Below, piece by piece: positions 22,693 to 31,191 of a DNA stretch of 53,400 nt (position 1 is its first letter; each line of letters starts with the position of its first letter). This DNA comes from Myxococcales bacterium. Lineage in GTDB: Bacteria; Myxococcota_A; Polyangia; GCA-2747355. The stretch is taken from the NCBI GenBank assembly GCA_020431405.1, contig JAGQIK010000067.1:1-53400 (forward strand). The letters are read 5' to 3'. A program made the position numbers and the translations under genes. The notes under the pieces are model-generated. The model worked only from the letters and a program-made list of their open reading frames with translations. It ran no database searches and was not told the DNA's origin.

Positions 22693-24885
22693 CTAGAGCT
22701 CTGAACGGTTTGGTGTCTCGTCGTCCGCGGCGAGCTCTCCGATCTCGTCGGCGTCGCCGACCTCGAGCGGCAGCCCCGCCGCGCGCCAGGCGAGCATGCC
22801 GCCGCGCATGCGGTGGATGTCGTCGAGGTCGACGTGTCCGGAGAGCATGCGTAGGGCGTGGGCGCTGCGTCGTCCCGTGCGACAGACCAGCAGCAGGGGG
22901 CGCGTTTCGGGCAGCTCGTCCTTGCGCTCGATCAGCTCGCGCAGCGGCAGCGAGAGCGCGCCGGCGATGTGGCCGCGGCTGTGCTCCTCGGGCTCGCGCA
23001 CGTCCACCAGCGCCAGCTGCTCTTCGCGCTCGAGGCGTGCTGCGACGTCGTCGACGGCGAGACCGCCGTCGTCTTCGAGGTCCTCGAGCGGGGCGAGGTG
23101 CGGCATGTCGTCGGCGTCGTCCACGTCGGGACCCTTGCGCACCGCCTGACACTCGGCGAACACGCGCACCGCGCAGCGATGCACGCAGTAAAGCGGGTCG
23201 AGCACGTTGAAGAAGACGTGCGCGATCGCGTCGTCGCCGGTGAGCAGGTTGCGCAGGCCGAGCAGCTCGTCGAAGCCTGCGCTTTTCATCAGCCGCCGCA
23301 CGGGCGGGCGCACGCCGCAGATGTAGACGTCGCCGCCGTGCTCGCGGTAGCGGCGTACGACGGCCTCGAGCATGCGGATGCCGCTGACGTCGCAGTGATC
23401 GACGCCGCCGAGGCGCAGCATCAGATAGCGCTGGTCAGGGTGCTCGAGCAGGTTCTCCACCAGCCGGTGCTCGACGTGCTGCACGGCGCCGAAGTAGAGC
23501 GAGCCGCGCACGGCAAAGATCGACAGCTGCGGGCAGCTCGGCTTGTCCGGCCGCGCCACCAGGTGGCGGTAGGCCTGATCGGGCACCACCTCGATCACAG
23601 CTGGCGTGGCGGTGCGCACGACGTAGCGGGTCAGCGAGATCAAAAGGCCGGTGAGCACGGCCCAGCGCAGCGGAAGCGTCAGCGTGGCCAGCGCCGTGGC
23701 GAAAAGGATCAGCGTGTCGCCGCGCGAGCTGCGCGCGATGCGCTTGATCTCGGCGAAGTCGATCATGCGGTACGCGGTGACGATCAGCACGCCGGCCAGC
23801 GCGGCGCGCGGCATGTGCGCCGCCCACGGCGCGAAGATCAACATCGCCGTGAGCACGGCGAGCGCCGCGAATACGTTGGCTAGCGGCGTACGACCGCCGC
23901 TCTGATAGATCAGCGCCGAGCGCGTGAAGCTGCCCGAGCAGGGATAGCCCGAAAGAAACCCTGCCGCGATGTTGGCCAGACCCTGGCCGATGAACTCCTG
24001 GTTGCTGTCGAGCTGCTGGCCCGACTGCACGGCGATGGCGCGCGCGATAGAGAGCGCTTCGACGAGCCCCATCGCCGCGATGGCCAGCGCCCCGCTGAGC
24101 AGCGGCTCGACGTGTGACCAGTCGAGCAGCGGCAGCGCCCGCGGTGGCGGCAGCGAACGCGGCAGCACGCCCACCGTGGCAACGCCGAGCTTGACCAGGT
24201 CGAAGAGCGCGACGGCGAGCGTAGCGCCAACCATGCCGAGCAGCGCGTCGGGCAGACGCCGGTCAATGCGCCGCGCGACGAGCATCACCAGCAGCGTGCC
24301 GAAGCCGATCGCGACGCAGATCCAGTTCGTCGCCGAGGCGTGCTCGGCCGCGCGCGAGATGTTGATGAAGAAGTTGGGGTCGCCTGCGATGTCGAGCCCG
24401 AGCAGCGGGCGCAGCTGGCTGCCGACGATCAGCAGCGCGATGCCGGTGGTAAATCCGATGATCAACGAGTCGGCGATGAACGAGACGAGCACGCCGAGAC
24501 GCACGGCGCCCATCAGCACACGCACCAGTCCCGCGAGCACCGCCAGCGTGCCGCAGGCGATCAGGTATTGCTGCGAGCCGGGTGCTGCGATGCCCACCAG
24601 CGACGAGAGCACCAGCAGCGAGGCGGCGTTGGTCGGACCTGTCTGCAGGTGGTGCGACGAGCCCCACAGCGCACCGACGGTGGTGCCGACCACGGCGGCG
24701 AAGAGGCCGACGCTGATCGGCAGCTCGGCGACGGTGGCGTAGGCCATCGCCTGCGGTAGCATCACGACGCTGCACGTCAGCCCCGCGATCAGATCGGGTC
24801 TCAGATCGGTTCGGTCGACCTTACGCAGGACGGCGATGGGACGCAGCAGCGCGCGGACGAGGTCGTGCAGCCAGTGGCGCAGCAT
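22693..24885 (-). CDS. SulP-family anion transporter fused to STAS and rhodanese domains
   Basis: 730 aa. The N-terminal about 430 residues are a SulP permease: DLIAGLTCSVVMLPQAMAYA is the family signature, followed by repeated hydrophobic segments (GLFAAVVGTTVGALWGSSH, GFTTGIALLIVGSQL, AAGFLSGYPCSGSFTRSA). A STAS domain follows at about 450-570 (LSIFAVRGSLYFGAVQHVEH, YLMLRLGGVDHCDVSGIRML). Unlike ordinary SulP proteins it ends with a rhodanese domain (about 625-712): VDVREPEEHSRGHIAGALSL, and the active-site cysteine in LLLVCRTGRRSAHAL. Membrane transport of sulfate or a related anion coupled to sulfur transfer is plausible. It lies 12 nt after the MarR-GNAT gene. Confidence 0.92.
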   Translation of the reverse strand: MLRHWLHDLVRALLRPIAVLRKVDRTDLRPDLIAGLTCSVVMLPQAMAYATVAELPISVGLFAAVVGTTVGALWGSSHHLQTGPTNAASLLVLSSLVGIAAPGSQQYLIACGTLAVLAGLVRVLMGAVRLGVLVSFIADSLIIGFTTGIALLIVGSQLRPLLGLDIAGDPNFFINISRAAEHASATNWICVAIGFGTLLVMLVARRIDRRLPDALLGMVGATLAVALFDLVKLGVATVGVLPRSLPPPRALPLLDWSHVEPLLSGALAIAAMGLVEALSIARAIAVQSGQQLDSNQEFIGQGLANIAAGFLSGYPCSGSFTRSALIYQSGGRTPLANVFAALAVLTAMLIFAPWAAHMPRAALAGVLIVTAYRMIDFAEIKRIARSSRGDTLILFATALATLTLPLRWAVLTGLLISLTRYVVRTATPAVIEVVPDQAYRHLVARPDKPSCPQLSIFAVRGSLYFGAVQHVEHRLVENLLEHPDQRYLMLRLGGVDHCDVSGIRMLEAVVRRYREHGGDVYICGVRPPVRRLMKSAGFDELLGLRNLLTGDDAIAHVFFNVLDPLYCVHRCAVRVFAECQAVRKGPDVDDADDMPHLAPLEDLEDDGGLAVDDVAARLEREEQLALVDVREPEEHSRGHIAGALSLPLRELIERKDELPETRPLLLVCRTGRRSAHALRMLSGHVDLDDIHRMRGGMLAWRAAGLPLEVGDADEIGELAADDETPNRSEL

Positions 24886-24897
24886 CTCTGCGCACAG

Positions 24898-25827
24898 CTA
24901 TAACACCTTCACGTAGCGGACGTTGCACTGATAGTGGCCCGTCTCGCCGAGCGGCTCGTCGATCGCCGTGCAGCCGGCGCGCTGATAGAGGCGGTTGGCC
25001 GCGGCCATCGCCGCCGTGGTCTCGATGTAGACGCGTCGATAGCCGGCGGCGCGCGCGCCATCGAAGATGCGCGAGAGCAGTAGCCGTCCCACGCCGAGAC
25101 CGCGCAGCTCGGGCAAGAGATACATCTTGCGCAGCTCGCAGACGTCGGGCTGCGCGCCGGCGAGCGGTCCGAAGCCTGCGCCGCCTTTGGGTACGCCGCC
25201 GCTGACGACGACGAGGTAGCTGGCGCGCGCGCGACTATAGGCGCCGTACATGTCGCGAAGCTCGCCATCGGCGGTGGGGCCGCCTTCGCCGCAGGTGCCG
25301 TACTCCTGCGAGACGCGCTCGACGATCTCGGCCAGCGCGCGGTTGTCCTCGCGGCGAATGGCGCGCACGAACGTCTCGCTGCGTCGGCGCGCGCGCGCTA
25401 TCGCGTCGGCGTAGAGCGAAAGCCCGCGCGCGACGAGCTCGCGCTCTTCGGCGTCGAGCGCCTCGAGGGCGCCCGCCACCTGGCTCTTGCCGTACTGGTG
25501 CACGTGCGCGAGCTTTTCGCGGCCGAGCTCGGTGAGCGCGGCAGGGCGGCGGCGGCGGTCGTGCGGATCTTCCGTGGCGACCACCCAGCCGCGCCGCACC
25601 AGCTGTCCCAGCGTACGGCTGGCGCTCGACTTGTTGAGCGCCAACGCGCTGGCGAGCTCCATCACGGTCATCGGGCCGTTTTCCAGCTCGAGCAGCACGT
25701 GACCCTGCGCGTAGGTCACGTCGAGGTCCGCGTCGCGCGGCGTGGTGGTGAGCATGCCCAGCTCGCGCACGAGCCGTCTCGTCGCCAGCCTGACCCGCTC
25801 GACGTCTCTGTCGACGTCTCTCTCCAT
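24898..25827 (-). CDS. MarR-type regulator fused to a GNAT acetyltransferase
   Basis: 309 aa from an ATG with GGGGAG 5 nt upstream, which I prefer over a GTG two codons earlier. Residues 1-150 are a MarR winged helix: MTVMELASALALNKSSASRT is the recognition region and EDPHDRRRRPAALTELGREK the wing. Residues about 155-309 are a GNAT domain: VCELRKMYLLPELRGLGVGR holds the acetyl-CoA-binding motif A, then AAGYRRVYIETTAAMAAANR and LYQRAGCTAI. This two-domain arrangement is widespread and usually annotated as a bifunctional regulator/acetyltransferase. As first gene of a run with the SulP transporter it may control that operon (inference). Confidence 0.9.
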   Translation of the reverse strand: MERDVDRDVERVRLATRRLVRELGMLTTTPRDADLDVTYAQGHVLLELENGPMTVMELASALALNKSSASRTLGQLVRRGWVVATEDPHDRRRRPAALTELGREKLAHVHQYGKSQVAGALEALDAEERELVARGLSLYADAIARARRRSETFVRAIRREDNRALAEIVERVSQEYGTCGEGGPTADGELRDMYGAYSRARASYLVVVSGGVPKGGAGFGPLAGAQPDVCELRKMYLLPELRGLGVGRLLLSRIFDGARAAGYRRVYIETTAAMAAANRLYQRAGCTAIDEPLGETGHYQCNVRYVKVL

Positions 25828-25922
25828 GACCACTCCCCGGCGCAGCGCGCGGCGTGCGTGACGAGCGCGGGTCTAACGAGCGTGGCAGGTGCTTGTCAAC
25901 CGCCGCGCGCTCGAGCGCGGGG

Positions 25923-26690
25923 TCACGGACGGGTCAGCGGGGCCGTCTTCCAGTCGGACGCGTTGAAGTTGGGGCATTGGCCGCTCTGCTTGGCGCGCTG
26001 GAACGACTGCTTGGAGCTGTCGAACGCGCTCGGCCAAGGGATCGCGGCGAAGCTGGCGCCCGCCGGCAGGTTGACGTTGCTGCCGATGGCGACGTAGTCG
26101 AGCAGCTCGCCGCCAGGTGCGAAGAGCGCGACGGCGTTGGGCTCGGTGGCCGTCGGCGGCCCGTCGTAGAACGGGATGTTGGCGCCGGTGTTGATGTCGC
26201 TGGGCAGCTTGCCCTTGGTGTACTCGAAGACGTACGCGATCTCGCCAGGCATCAGCTTCACCGACGTGGGTACGGTGAACACCGCCGTCGGCGAGATGCC
26301 CGACATCACCATCGTGTAGCCCTTCATGTCGAGCGGCGTCGCGCCGACGTTTTTGATCGCGAGGTAGTCCGGCTGGGAGACGGCGATCTCGTAGAGCACT
26401 AGCGGCGAGGCGGTGCTCTGGCAGACCGCGGCCGGGATCGGCGTGCCGTCGCCGCTGAAGGCGTCGGCGCCGACGGCGATGTCGCCGACATAGGCGTCGG
26501 GGATCAGCCCGTAGTCGGGGCTGCCATCGAGCTGGTGCGGGCCATCGTTGCTGGCGATGTCGGGGAGCGACGCCGCGTCGCCGACGCCGCTGTCGCGCGA
26601 CGCAGGGCTGTCCGCGCTGCTGCAGCCGGCCGTGATCGCGGCGAGGATCGCCAGCGCGGCCAAGCGGTAACGGAAATCAAAGGAACTCAT
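25923..26690 (-). CDS. Lamin-tail-domain-like lipoprotein
   Basis: 255 aa. Signal peptide with lipobox ITAGC, then an about 65-residue linker rich in Asp, Gly, Pro and Ala (DSGVGDAASLPDIASNDG). Residues about 95-225 look like a lamin-tail/immunoglobulin-like beta sandwich: LVLYEIAVSQPDYLAIKN (compare LxxEVxxxxxxEWIELxN), VGATPLDMKGYTMV, VKLMPGEIAYVFEY and VALFAPGGELLDYVAIG. Such domains occur on secreted and surface proteins of this group and probably mediate binding. No enzymatic residues are recognised. The upstream 110-bp gap has a 10-bp palindrome CCCTATAGGG (26738-26747) that may be a control site. Confidence 0.75.
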   Translation of the reverse strand: MSSFDFRYRLAALAILAAITAGCSSADSPASRDSGVGDAASLPDIASNDGPHQLDGSPDYGLIPDAYVGDIAVGADAFSGDGTPIPAAVCQSTASPLVLYEIAVSQPDYLAIKNVGATPLDMKGYTMVMSGISPTAVFTVPTSVKLMPGEIAYVFEYTKGKLPSDINTGANIPFYDGPPTATEPNAVALFAPGGELLDYVAIGSNVNLPAGASFAAIPWPSAFDSSKQSFQRAKQSGQCPNFNASDWKTAPLTRP

Positions 26691-26767
26691 AAAGTTATCC
26701 GACTAAGAGTCGCGCTGTGGCCGGGGCCGCGAGCGCTCCCTATAGGGTAGCTCGCCTGCGCGGTTCT

Positions 26768-26794
26768 GCAAAAGAGACGTGTGCCCTAGCACAC
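26768..26794 (-). terminator. Possible terminator of the acyl-CoA synthetase gene
   Basis: A 6-bp stem GTGTGC / GCACAC (26779-26784 with 26789-26794) with a 4-nt loop lies just past the synthetase stop; reading the - strand, a short CTTTTG run follows after a few bases. The stem is short, so this is tentative. Confidence 0.4.
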
Positions 26795-26800
26795 AAAAAG

Positions 26801-28603
26801 CTAGATCGGCCAGCGCCCCGCGACGACGTCCGCGTAGACCGCCTCGCCGAGACGGACATAGCGCCGGCCTTGGGCATCGAGCACGTAGAGCGGCTCTTCG
26901 ACACGGCTCGGATCGAAGCCCTCCTCGGCGAGCTCGCGCTTGCGGTGCTTGAACGTGACGGTGGTGGTGACCTCGCTGACCACGCGCACGAAGCGCGGTC
27001 GCGCGTAGGCCGGCAGCGCGCTGACGTGGGCGAAGAGCGCCGCGCCGTCGAGCGCGTCGGCGCTGCCGAGGCGCCCGCCGTCGCGCAACGTCAGCGCGCA
27101 CATGCCGCAGCGTCCTTCGGTGCCGGCGACGGCGACGCCGTAGACCGTGCAGTCGAGCACGTCGGGGTGCGTGGCGAGCTGCTCGCCGACCTCCTGCGTC
27201 GAGACGTTCTCGCCCTTCCAGCGGAACGTGTCGCCGAGGCGGTCGACGAAGTAGAGGCGCATCAGGCGATCGCGCTTGAGCAGGTCGCCGCTGTTGAACC
27301 AGCGATCGCCGCGCTTGAAGACGTCGCTGAGCACCTTGGCGCGCGTGGCGCGCTCGCTCTTGTAGCCCGAGTACTCGTTCTTGCCCTCGATGGCGCCGAG
27401 CAGCAGCCCGGGCTCGCCGGCGGCGGCGCGTTTGCAGAAGCCCTTGGCGTCGCGCACCAGCTCGTCGCGCTCGATGTCGTAGCGCGCGAGCGCCATCTTG
27501 CCGGGCAGCAGCACGCCGCAGCTGCCCGGCGTGCCGAGCACGTTGGCGGTCTCGGCGTTGCCTTCGGTGGCGGCGTAGAACTCGACGATGCGCTCGATGC
27601 CGAAGCGCTGGCGGAAGGGCTCCCAGATGTCGGCGCGCAGGCCGTTGCCGAGCATCACGCGCACGGCGTGCGCGCGGTCGGCGTTCGATGGCGGCTGGTT
27701 GTAGAGGTAGCGGCAGAGCTCGCCGATGTAGACCGCGACGGTGGCGCCGGAGCGACGACAGTCGTCGAAGAAGCGGCTCGCCGAGAAGCGCCGCGCCAGG
27801 GCCAGCCGCGCGCCCTGCGTGATCGCCATCGACGTGCCGATGATGTTGCCGTTGCCGTGATAGAGCGGCAGGCAGACGTAGACGCAGTCGGAGGGCGTGG
27901 TGCCCGTGATGCCGCCCATGATGCGGCCGGCGCGCAGGAAGCGATGGTGTTTGACCACGGCGGCCTTGGGCAGGCCGGTGGTGCCGCTGGTGAAGATGTA
28001 GGCTTTGACGTCGTCGAGCGTCAGCTCGGCGGTGCTCGGCGGGTCGTGATGCGGCTGCCCTTCGAGCGCGGCGGAAAAGTCGGTGGCGAGCTCGCGCGCG
28101 AGGGTGTCGGAGTCGCTGTCAGGTTCATCGTCGTCGCGCCACAGACGCCACGGGCAGCTTTCGCCGAGCGCGCGGCGCAGCGCGCCGAAGCGTGGCAGCC
28201 GCTCGTCGTCGACCACGACGTGCCGCGGGCTGCAGCTTTCGACGGCGTGGGCCAGCGCGCGCCCCTCGAGGTTGGGGTTGAGCAGCGCGGCCACTACGCC
28301 GAGCTTGGCGAGCCCGTAGAAGTGAAAGAGGTACTCGGGGCGGTTGCCCATGGCGAGGGCGACCACGTCGCCGCGCGACAAACCCAGCGCGGCGTAGGCG
28401 TGAGCGTGCTCGTTGACGGCGCGGTTGACGGCGCCGATGCTGTGCTCTCGGCCCTCGAACCACAGAAAGGGCGCGTCGGGCTGGCTCGCGGCGCGGCGCT
28501 CGAGCAGCAGCGCGACGGTGGTGTTGGAGGTCGGCTGCCAGAAGAAGTTGGTCAGGCCGGCGTCGAGCAGGGCGCGCAGCCTTCGTGCGTAGTCGAGCAC
28601 CAT
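26801..28603 (-). CDS. FATP-type long/very-long-chain acyl-CoA synthetase
   Basis: 600 aa from the ATG starting MVLDYARRLRALLDAG; a longer reading to 28654 is less likely because it would reach the divergent gene. It activates fatty acids with ATP to acyl-CoA. The AMP-binding motif is KAYIFTSGTTGLPKAAVVKH, followed by LPLYHGNG, the FATP-type EFYAATEGNAETANV, and DRWFNSGDLLKRDRLMRLYF then VDRLGDTFRWKGENVST, the family's characteristic segment. The C-terminal Lys region (TTTVTFKHRKRELAEEGFDP) is present. Several surrounding genes are membrane or lipoprotein genes, but no lipid pathway neighbours are visible. The promoter must lie in the 59-bp divergent gap with the thioredoxin-fold gene. Confidence 0.92.
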   Translation of the reverse strand: MVLDYARRLRALLDAGLTNFFWQPTSNTTVALLLERRAASQPDAPFLWFEGREHSIGAVNRAVNEHAHAYAALGLSRGDVVALAMGNRPEYLFHFYGLAKLGVVAALLNPNLEGRALAHAVESCSPRHVVVDDERLPRFGALRRALGESCPWRLWRDDDEPDSDSDTLARELATDFSAALEGQPHHDPPSTAELTLDDVKAYIFTSGTTGLPKAAVVKHHRFLRAGRIMGGITGTTPSDCVYVCLPLYHGNGNIIGTSMAITQGARLALARRFSASRFFDDCRRSGATVAVYIGELCRYLYNQPPSNADRAHAVRVMLGNGLRADIWEPFRQRFGIERIVEFYAATEGNAETANVLGTPGSCGVLLPGKMALARYDIERDELVRDAKGFCKRAAAGEPGLLLGAIEGKNEYSGYKSERATRAKVLSDVFKRGDRWFNSGDLLKRDRLMRLYFVDRLGDTFRWKGENVSTQEVGEQLATHPDVLDCTVYGVAVAGTEGRCGMCALTLRDGGRLGSADALDGAALFAHVSALPAYARPRFVRVVSEVTTTVTFKHRKRELAEEGFDPSRVEEPLYVLDAQGRRYVRLGEAVYADVVAGRWPI

Positions 28604-28662
28604 CGGCGCTGACAGTGTAACGCGATTGTGCTCGGGGCCTTCGTCGCAGTACAAGCAAAGGA

Positions 28663-29424
28663 GTGGCTGGCCAGAGCACCATCCGCATCGAGGTCGCGGT
28701 GGGCGCGCTGCTGGCCGCCGTGGCGCTGCTCATCGTCTCGCTGATGGGTGGGCACGACGCCGGCTCGGCGCGTTCGGGCAGCAGCAAGGGATCGGCTGCT
28801 GCGGCGGCCGCGGCGACGGCGGACGCGTCGGCCAAGGCGGTCGCGTCTCGGCACAGCGCGCTCGACGCTGGACCGCTGCTCGAGGGCGCGCCGCTGGCGA
28901 TGCATGTCTATCTGATGTCGCGCTGCCCCTTTGGCGCACGGCTGCTGCGCGCGCTCGACGCGGCCAACGACTGGCTCGACGGGCGCATCTCGCTGCGCGT
29001 CGACTTTATCGTCGGGCAGCATGCCGACAAGCCGCTCGCGGTCGGTGGCCCCGACGAGCTCGCCACCGATGCCGTGCTGCTGTGTGCCATCGAGCAGACC
29101 TCGCAGCGCGCGTGGTTGCCGTTCGCCGCGTGTATCGGCACGCCGCCGGGTGATTGGAAGGCTTGCGCCCAGCGCGCGAAGCTCGACGCCGCGCGCATCG
29201 CTCGCTGCATCGCGACGCGCGGCCCGTCGATGCTCGCCCAGTCGGCGCTGCGCGCCCGTGCCGCCGACGCCACGCGCAGCCCGACGTTGTTTATCGCGGG
29301 CCGGCGCCACGATGGCCCGCGCGCCACGTTCGATCTCGTACGCGAGGCGTGTGCGCGTCTCGAGCCGCCGCTGCCCGTGGTTTGTTGGGCCGAGCTCGAG
29401 GGGCGTGCGCCGCCGCATCGCTGA
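28663..29424 (+). CDS. Membrane-anchored thioredoxin-fold protein (DsbA/GILT-like)
   Basis: About 253 aa. A single hydrophobic segment at residues 10-28 anchors it to the membrane, followed by an Ala/Ser-rich linker (residues 32-60), leaving the domain outside the cytoplasm. The core begins LAMHVYLMSRCPFGARLLRA; the single Cys in SRCPFG occupies the place of a CxxC active site but lacks the second Cys. Further cysteines (LLCAIEQ, AACIG, KACAQ, ARCIA) resemble GILT/DsbA-like proteins with helical insertions, and SPTLFIAGRRHDG is the cis-Pro strand. The GTG start is awkward: AAAGGAG runs directly into it with no spacer, so the true start may be the GTG at 28699. It diverges from the acyl-CoA synthetase. 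Confidence 0.7.
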   Translation: MAGQSTIRIEVAVGALLAAVALLIVSLMGGHDAGSARSGSSKGSAAAAAAATADASAKAVASRHSALDAGPLLEGAPLAMHVYLMSRCPFGARLLRALDAANDWLDGRISLRVDFIVGQHADKPLAVGGPDELATDAVLLCAIEQTSQRAWLPFAACIGTPPGDWKACAQRAKLDAARIARCIATRGPSMLAQSALRARAADATRSPTLFIAGRRHDGPRATFDLVREACARLEPPLPVVCWAELEGRAPPHR

Positions 29425-29436
29425 GCCCTGAGGTTG

Positions 29437-31068
29437 CTACGGGCAGAGTGGCAACGCAGCGAGGCCGGGATCGCCCCACGGCACGGCCGAGGCGATGCAG
29501 CTGACCTTGACGAAGGTGCCGGGCGACAGCGAGTTGGTCTTGCGCAGGATCTGGAGGTAGTGCGGCGCAGCTGTGCTGCAGGTGCTCGGGTCGCTGACGA
29601 TGCGCCAGCATGGGCATGTGGCGCCGCAGTCGCTTTGTCCGCTGGCGCCGAACGCGGTGGTGTCGCAGCGCGGGATCGGCGTCTGCGTCGCAGCGCTGGT
29701 GCCGGGGTTGGCGATCTCGACGACGTTGCACTGCGCGGCCTGCAGACACGAGCTCTGGCACGACGTGCCCTTGGTCGGCGTGTCGCCCTGCGCGCAGAGT
29801 AGCGCTCCGCTCTTATCGAGCAGCGGGCTGTGCAAGCAGATGCCGCTGAGGGCTGGCGCGCTGCGGACCGCGTTGCCGATGAACGAGAGATCACCCTTGC
29901 TCGTGCCGCAGATGTCGAGCATTTGCGCGTCGGGGGCCAACGCGTCGACCAGCGTTCTGATGCGCAGGGCAGGCTCGGCCGAGGTGATCGTGCCGCTGCA
30001 GGCGGGCGCCAGCGTGGCCTTGAGGTCCGAGTCGACGACCTCCACACGCGCGGTCGCTGCGCCGGCGACGGCAGCGAGCAGCAACCGCCCCTCGGGCTTG
30101 AGCGACTGCAGGAAGTCGACGTAGCGGCTGCGCACCTCGTGCAGATACGGTCCCGCTGGCCGACACCCGAGCTTGGTCCCGGCGCTCCACAGGTCTGCGT
30201 CGCCGCAGTTGAAGCCGTTGGCGAAGCAGCGGTGCGAGGTCAGCGGCCCTAGCACGTTCGTGCTGCTGTCGAACAGACGCGCGTCGGCGGCCGAGCAGTC
30301 GTCCTCGTTGGTCAGCAGGATCACGGCGAGCGTCGCGTCTGGACGCAGGAACCCGGGGTTGATCGCGAACGCTGGATCGATGGCGCGACGCATCGCTTCG
30401 AGCGTGTGCTCGAAGCCGCAGCCGAGCTCGCCGAGGGTGCCGATGCAGGCGATGGCTTCGTCGAGGGCCTTGACGACGTCGAGCTGCGCGCCGCCGACGT
30501 TAAGCCCTGCTGCGTTGTAGGCGATCCACGGCGCGCTGGGCGTCAGGCAGCTCGAGATGCGCGAGATGCTCTGCAGCAGCGCGCCATTGCCGACGCTGCA
30601 GTTGCCGAGGCCGCCGAGCGGCGCGCCGAGATCGGAGCTGACCACGCCGACGCGCAGATCGGGCAGCGCGCAGCCCGAGTGATCGCCGCTGGTGCACGGC
30701 TTGTTGCTGCCGTCGGGACCGAGCGCGGGCGCGCGCAGCGCGTTGGCCAACGAGCCGACGATGCGGCCTTCGAAGAACGCCTGCTGCACGTTGGCCATCG
30801 ACATCGAGTTGTCGACGACGATCAGCACGTCGAGCGTGGCCGGCGCGGGCACCACCAAGAAGCGCCTTTCGAGCTGCGTGGTGCGCGGCGGAGACGGCGT
30901 GACCGTCGCGTCGGGCAGCAGCGACTCGCCCGGCGACGGGCCGACGTCCGTCGCATCCGTCGCCTGCGGCTCACCGGCGACAAAGGCGGCGAGCTCGGCG
31001 CAACCCGTCAGCGCCAAGACTGTGGCAGCCGCGAGCAGCAGCATCGCTGTGGTCGACCTGCGGGGCAG
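29437..31068 (-). CDS. VWA-like lipoprotein
   Basis: About 543 aa. The lipobox is LTGC. Residues after an Asp/Pro linker contain a von Willebrand A-type domain: LDVLIVVDNSMSMANVQQAF is the metal-binding DxSxS motif, and AVILLTNEDDCSAADARL supplies the later acidic loop. The C-terminal half is Cys-rich (ALLCAQGDTPTKGTSCQSSC). This family is common in myxobacteria. The start is unclear: the ATG at 31044 gives a signal without positive charges, the ATG at 31152 gives a 51-residue leader, whereas a CTG at 31068 preceded by GGAGG at 6 nt spacing gives a normal 23-residue lipoprotein signal with Arg-Arg. I used the CTG, tentatively. Confidence 0.82.
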   Translation of the reverse strand: MPRRSTTAMLLLAAATVLALTGCAELAAFVAGEPQATDATDVGPSPGESLLPDATVTPSPPRTTQLERRFLVVPAPATLDVLIVVDNSMSMANVQQAFFEGRIVGSLANALRAPALGPDGSNKPCTSGDHSGCALPDLRVGVVSSDLGAPLGGLGNCSVGNGALLQSISRISSCLTPSAPWIAYNAAGLNVGGAQLDVVKALDEAIACIGTLGELGCGFEHTLEAMRRAIDPAFAINPGFLRPDATLAVILLTNEDDCSAADARLFDSSTNVLGPLTSHRCFANGFNCGDADLWSAGTKLGCRPAGPYLHEVRSRYVDFLQSLKPEGRLLLAAVAGAATARVEVVDSDLKATLAPACSGTITSAEPALRIRTLVDALAPDAQMLDICGTSKGDLSFIGNAVRSAPALSGICLHSPLLDKSGALLCAQGDTPTKGTSCQSSCLQAAQCNVVEIANPGTSAATQTPIPRCDTTAFGASGQSDCGATCPCWRIVSDPSTCSTAAPHYLQILRKTNSLSPGTFVKVSCIASAVPWGDPGLAALPLCP

Positions 31069-31191
31069 CGCGATCCTCCGACTGAAAGCTAGTACGACGT
31101 CGAGTGTGCTCCAGTACAACGCCCGAGCGCACCTTGGCTGTTCCAACGCCATGGCGTAGGCTCGCGGCGAACCACGCTAGAGGAGCCGAAG

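Noticed and set aside
26717-28612. 631-codon frame antisense to the acyl-CoA synthetase
   Set aside because: No recognisable domain; the synthetase motifs on the - strand are decisive.
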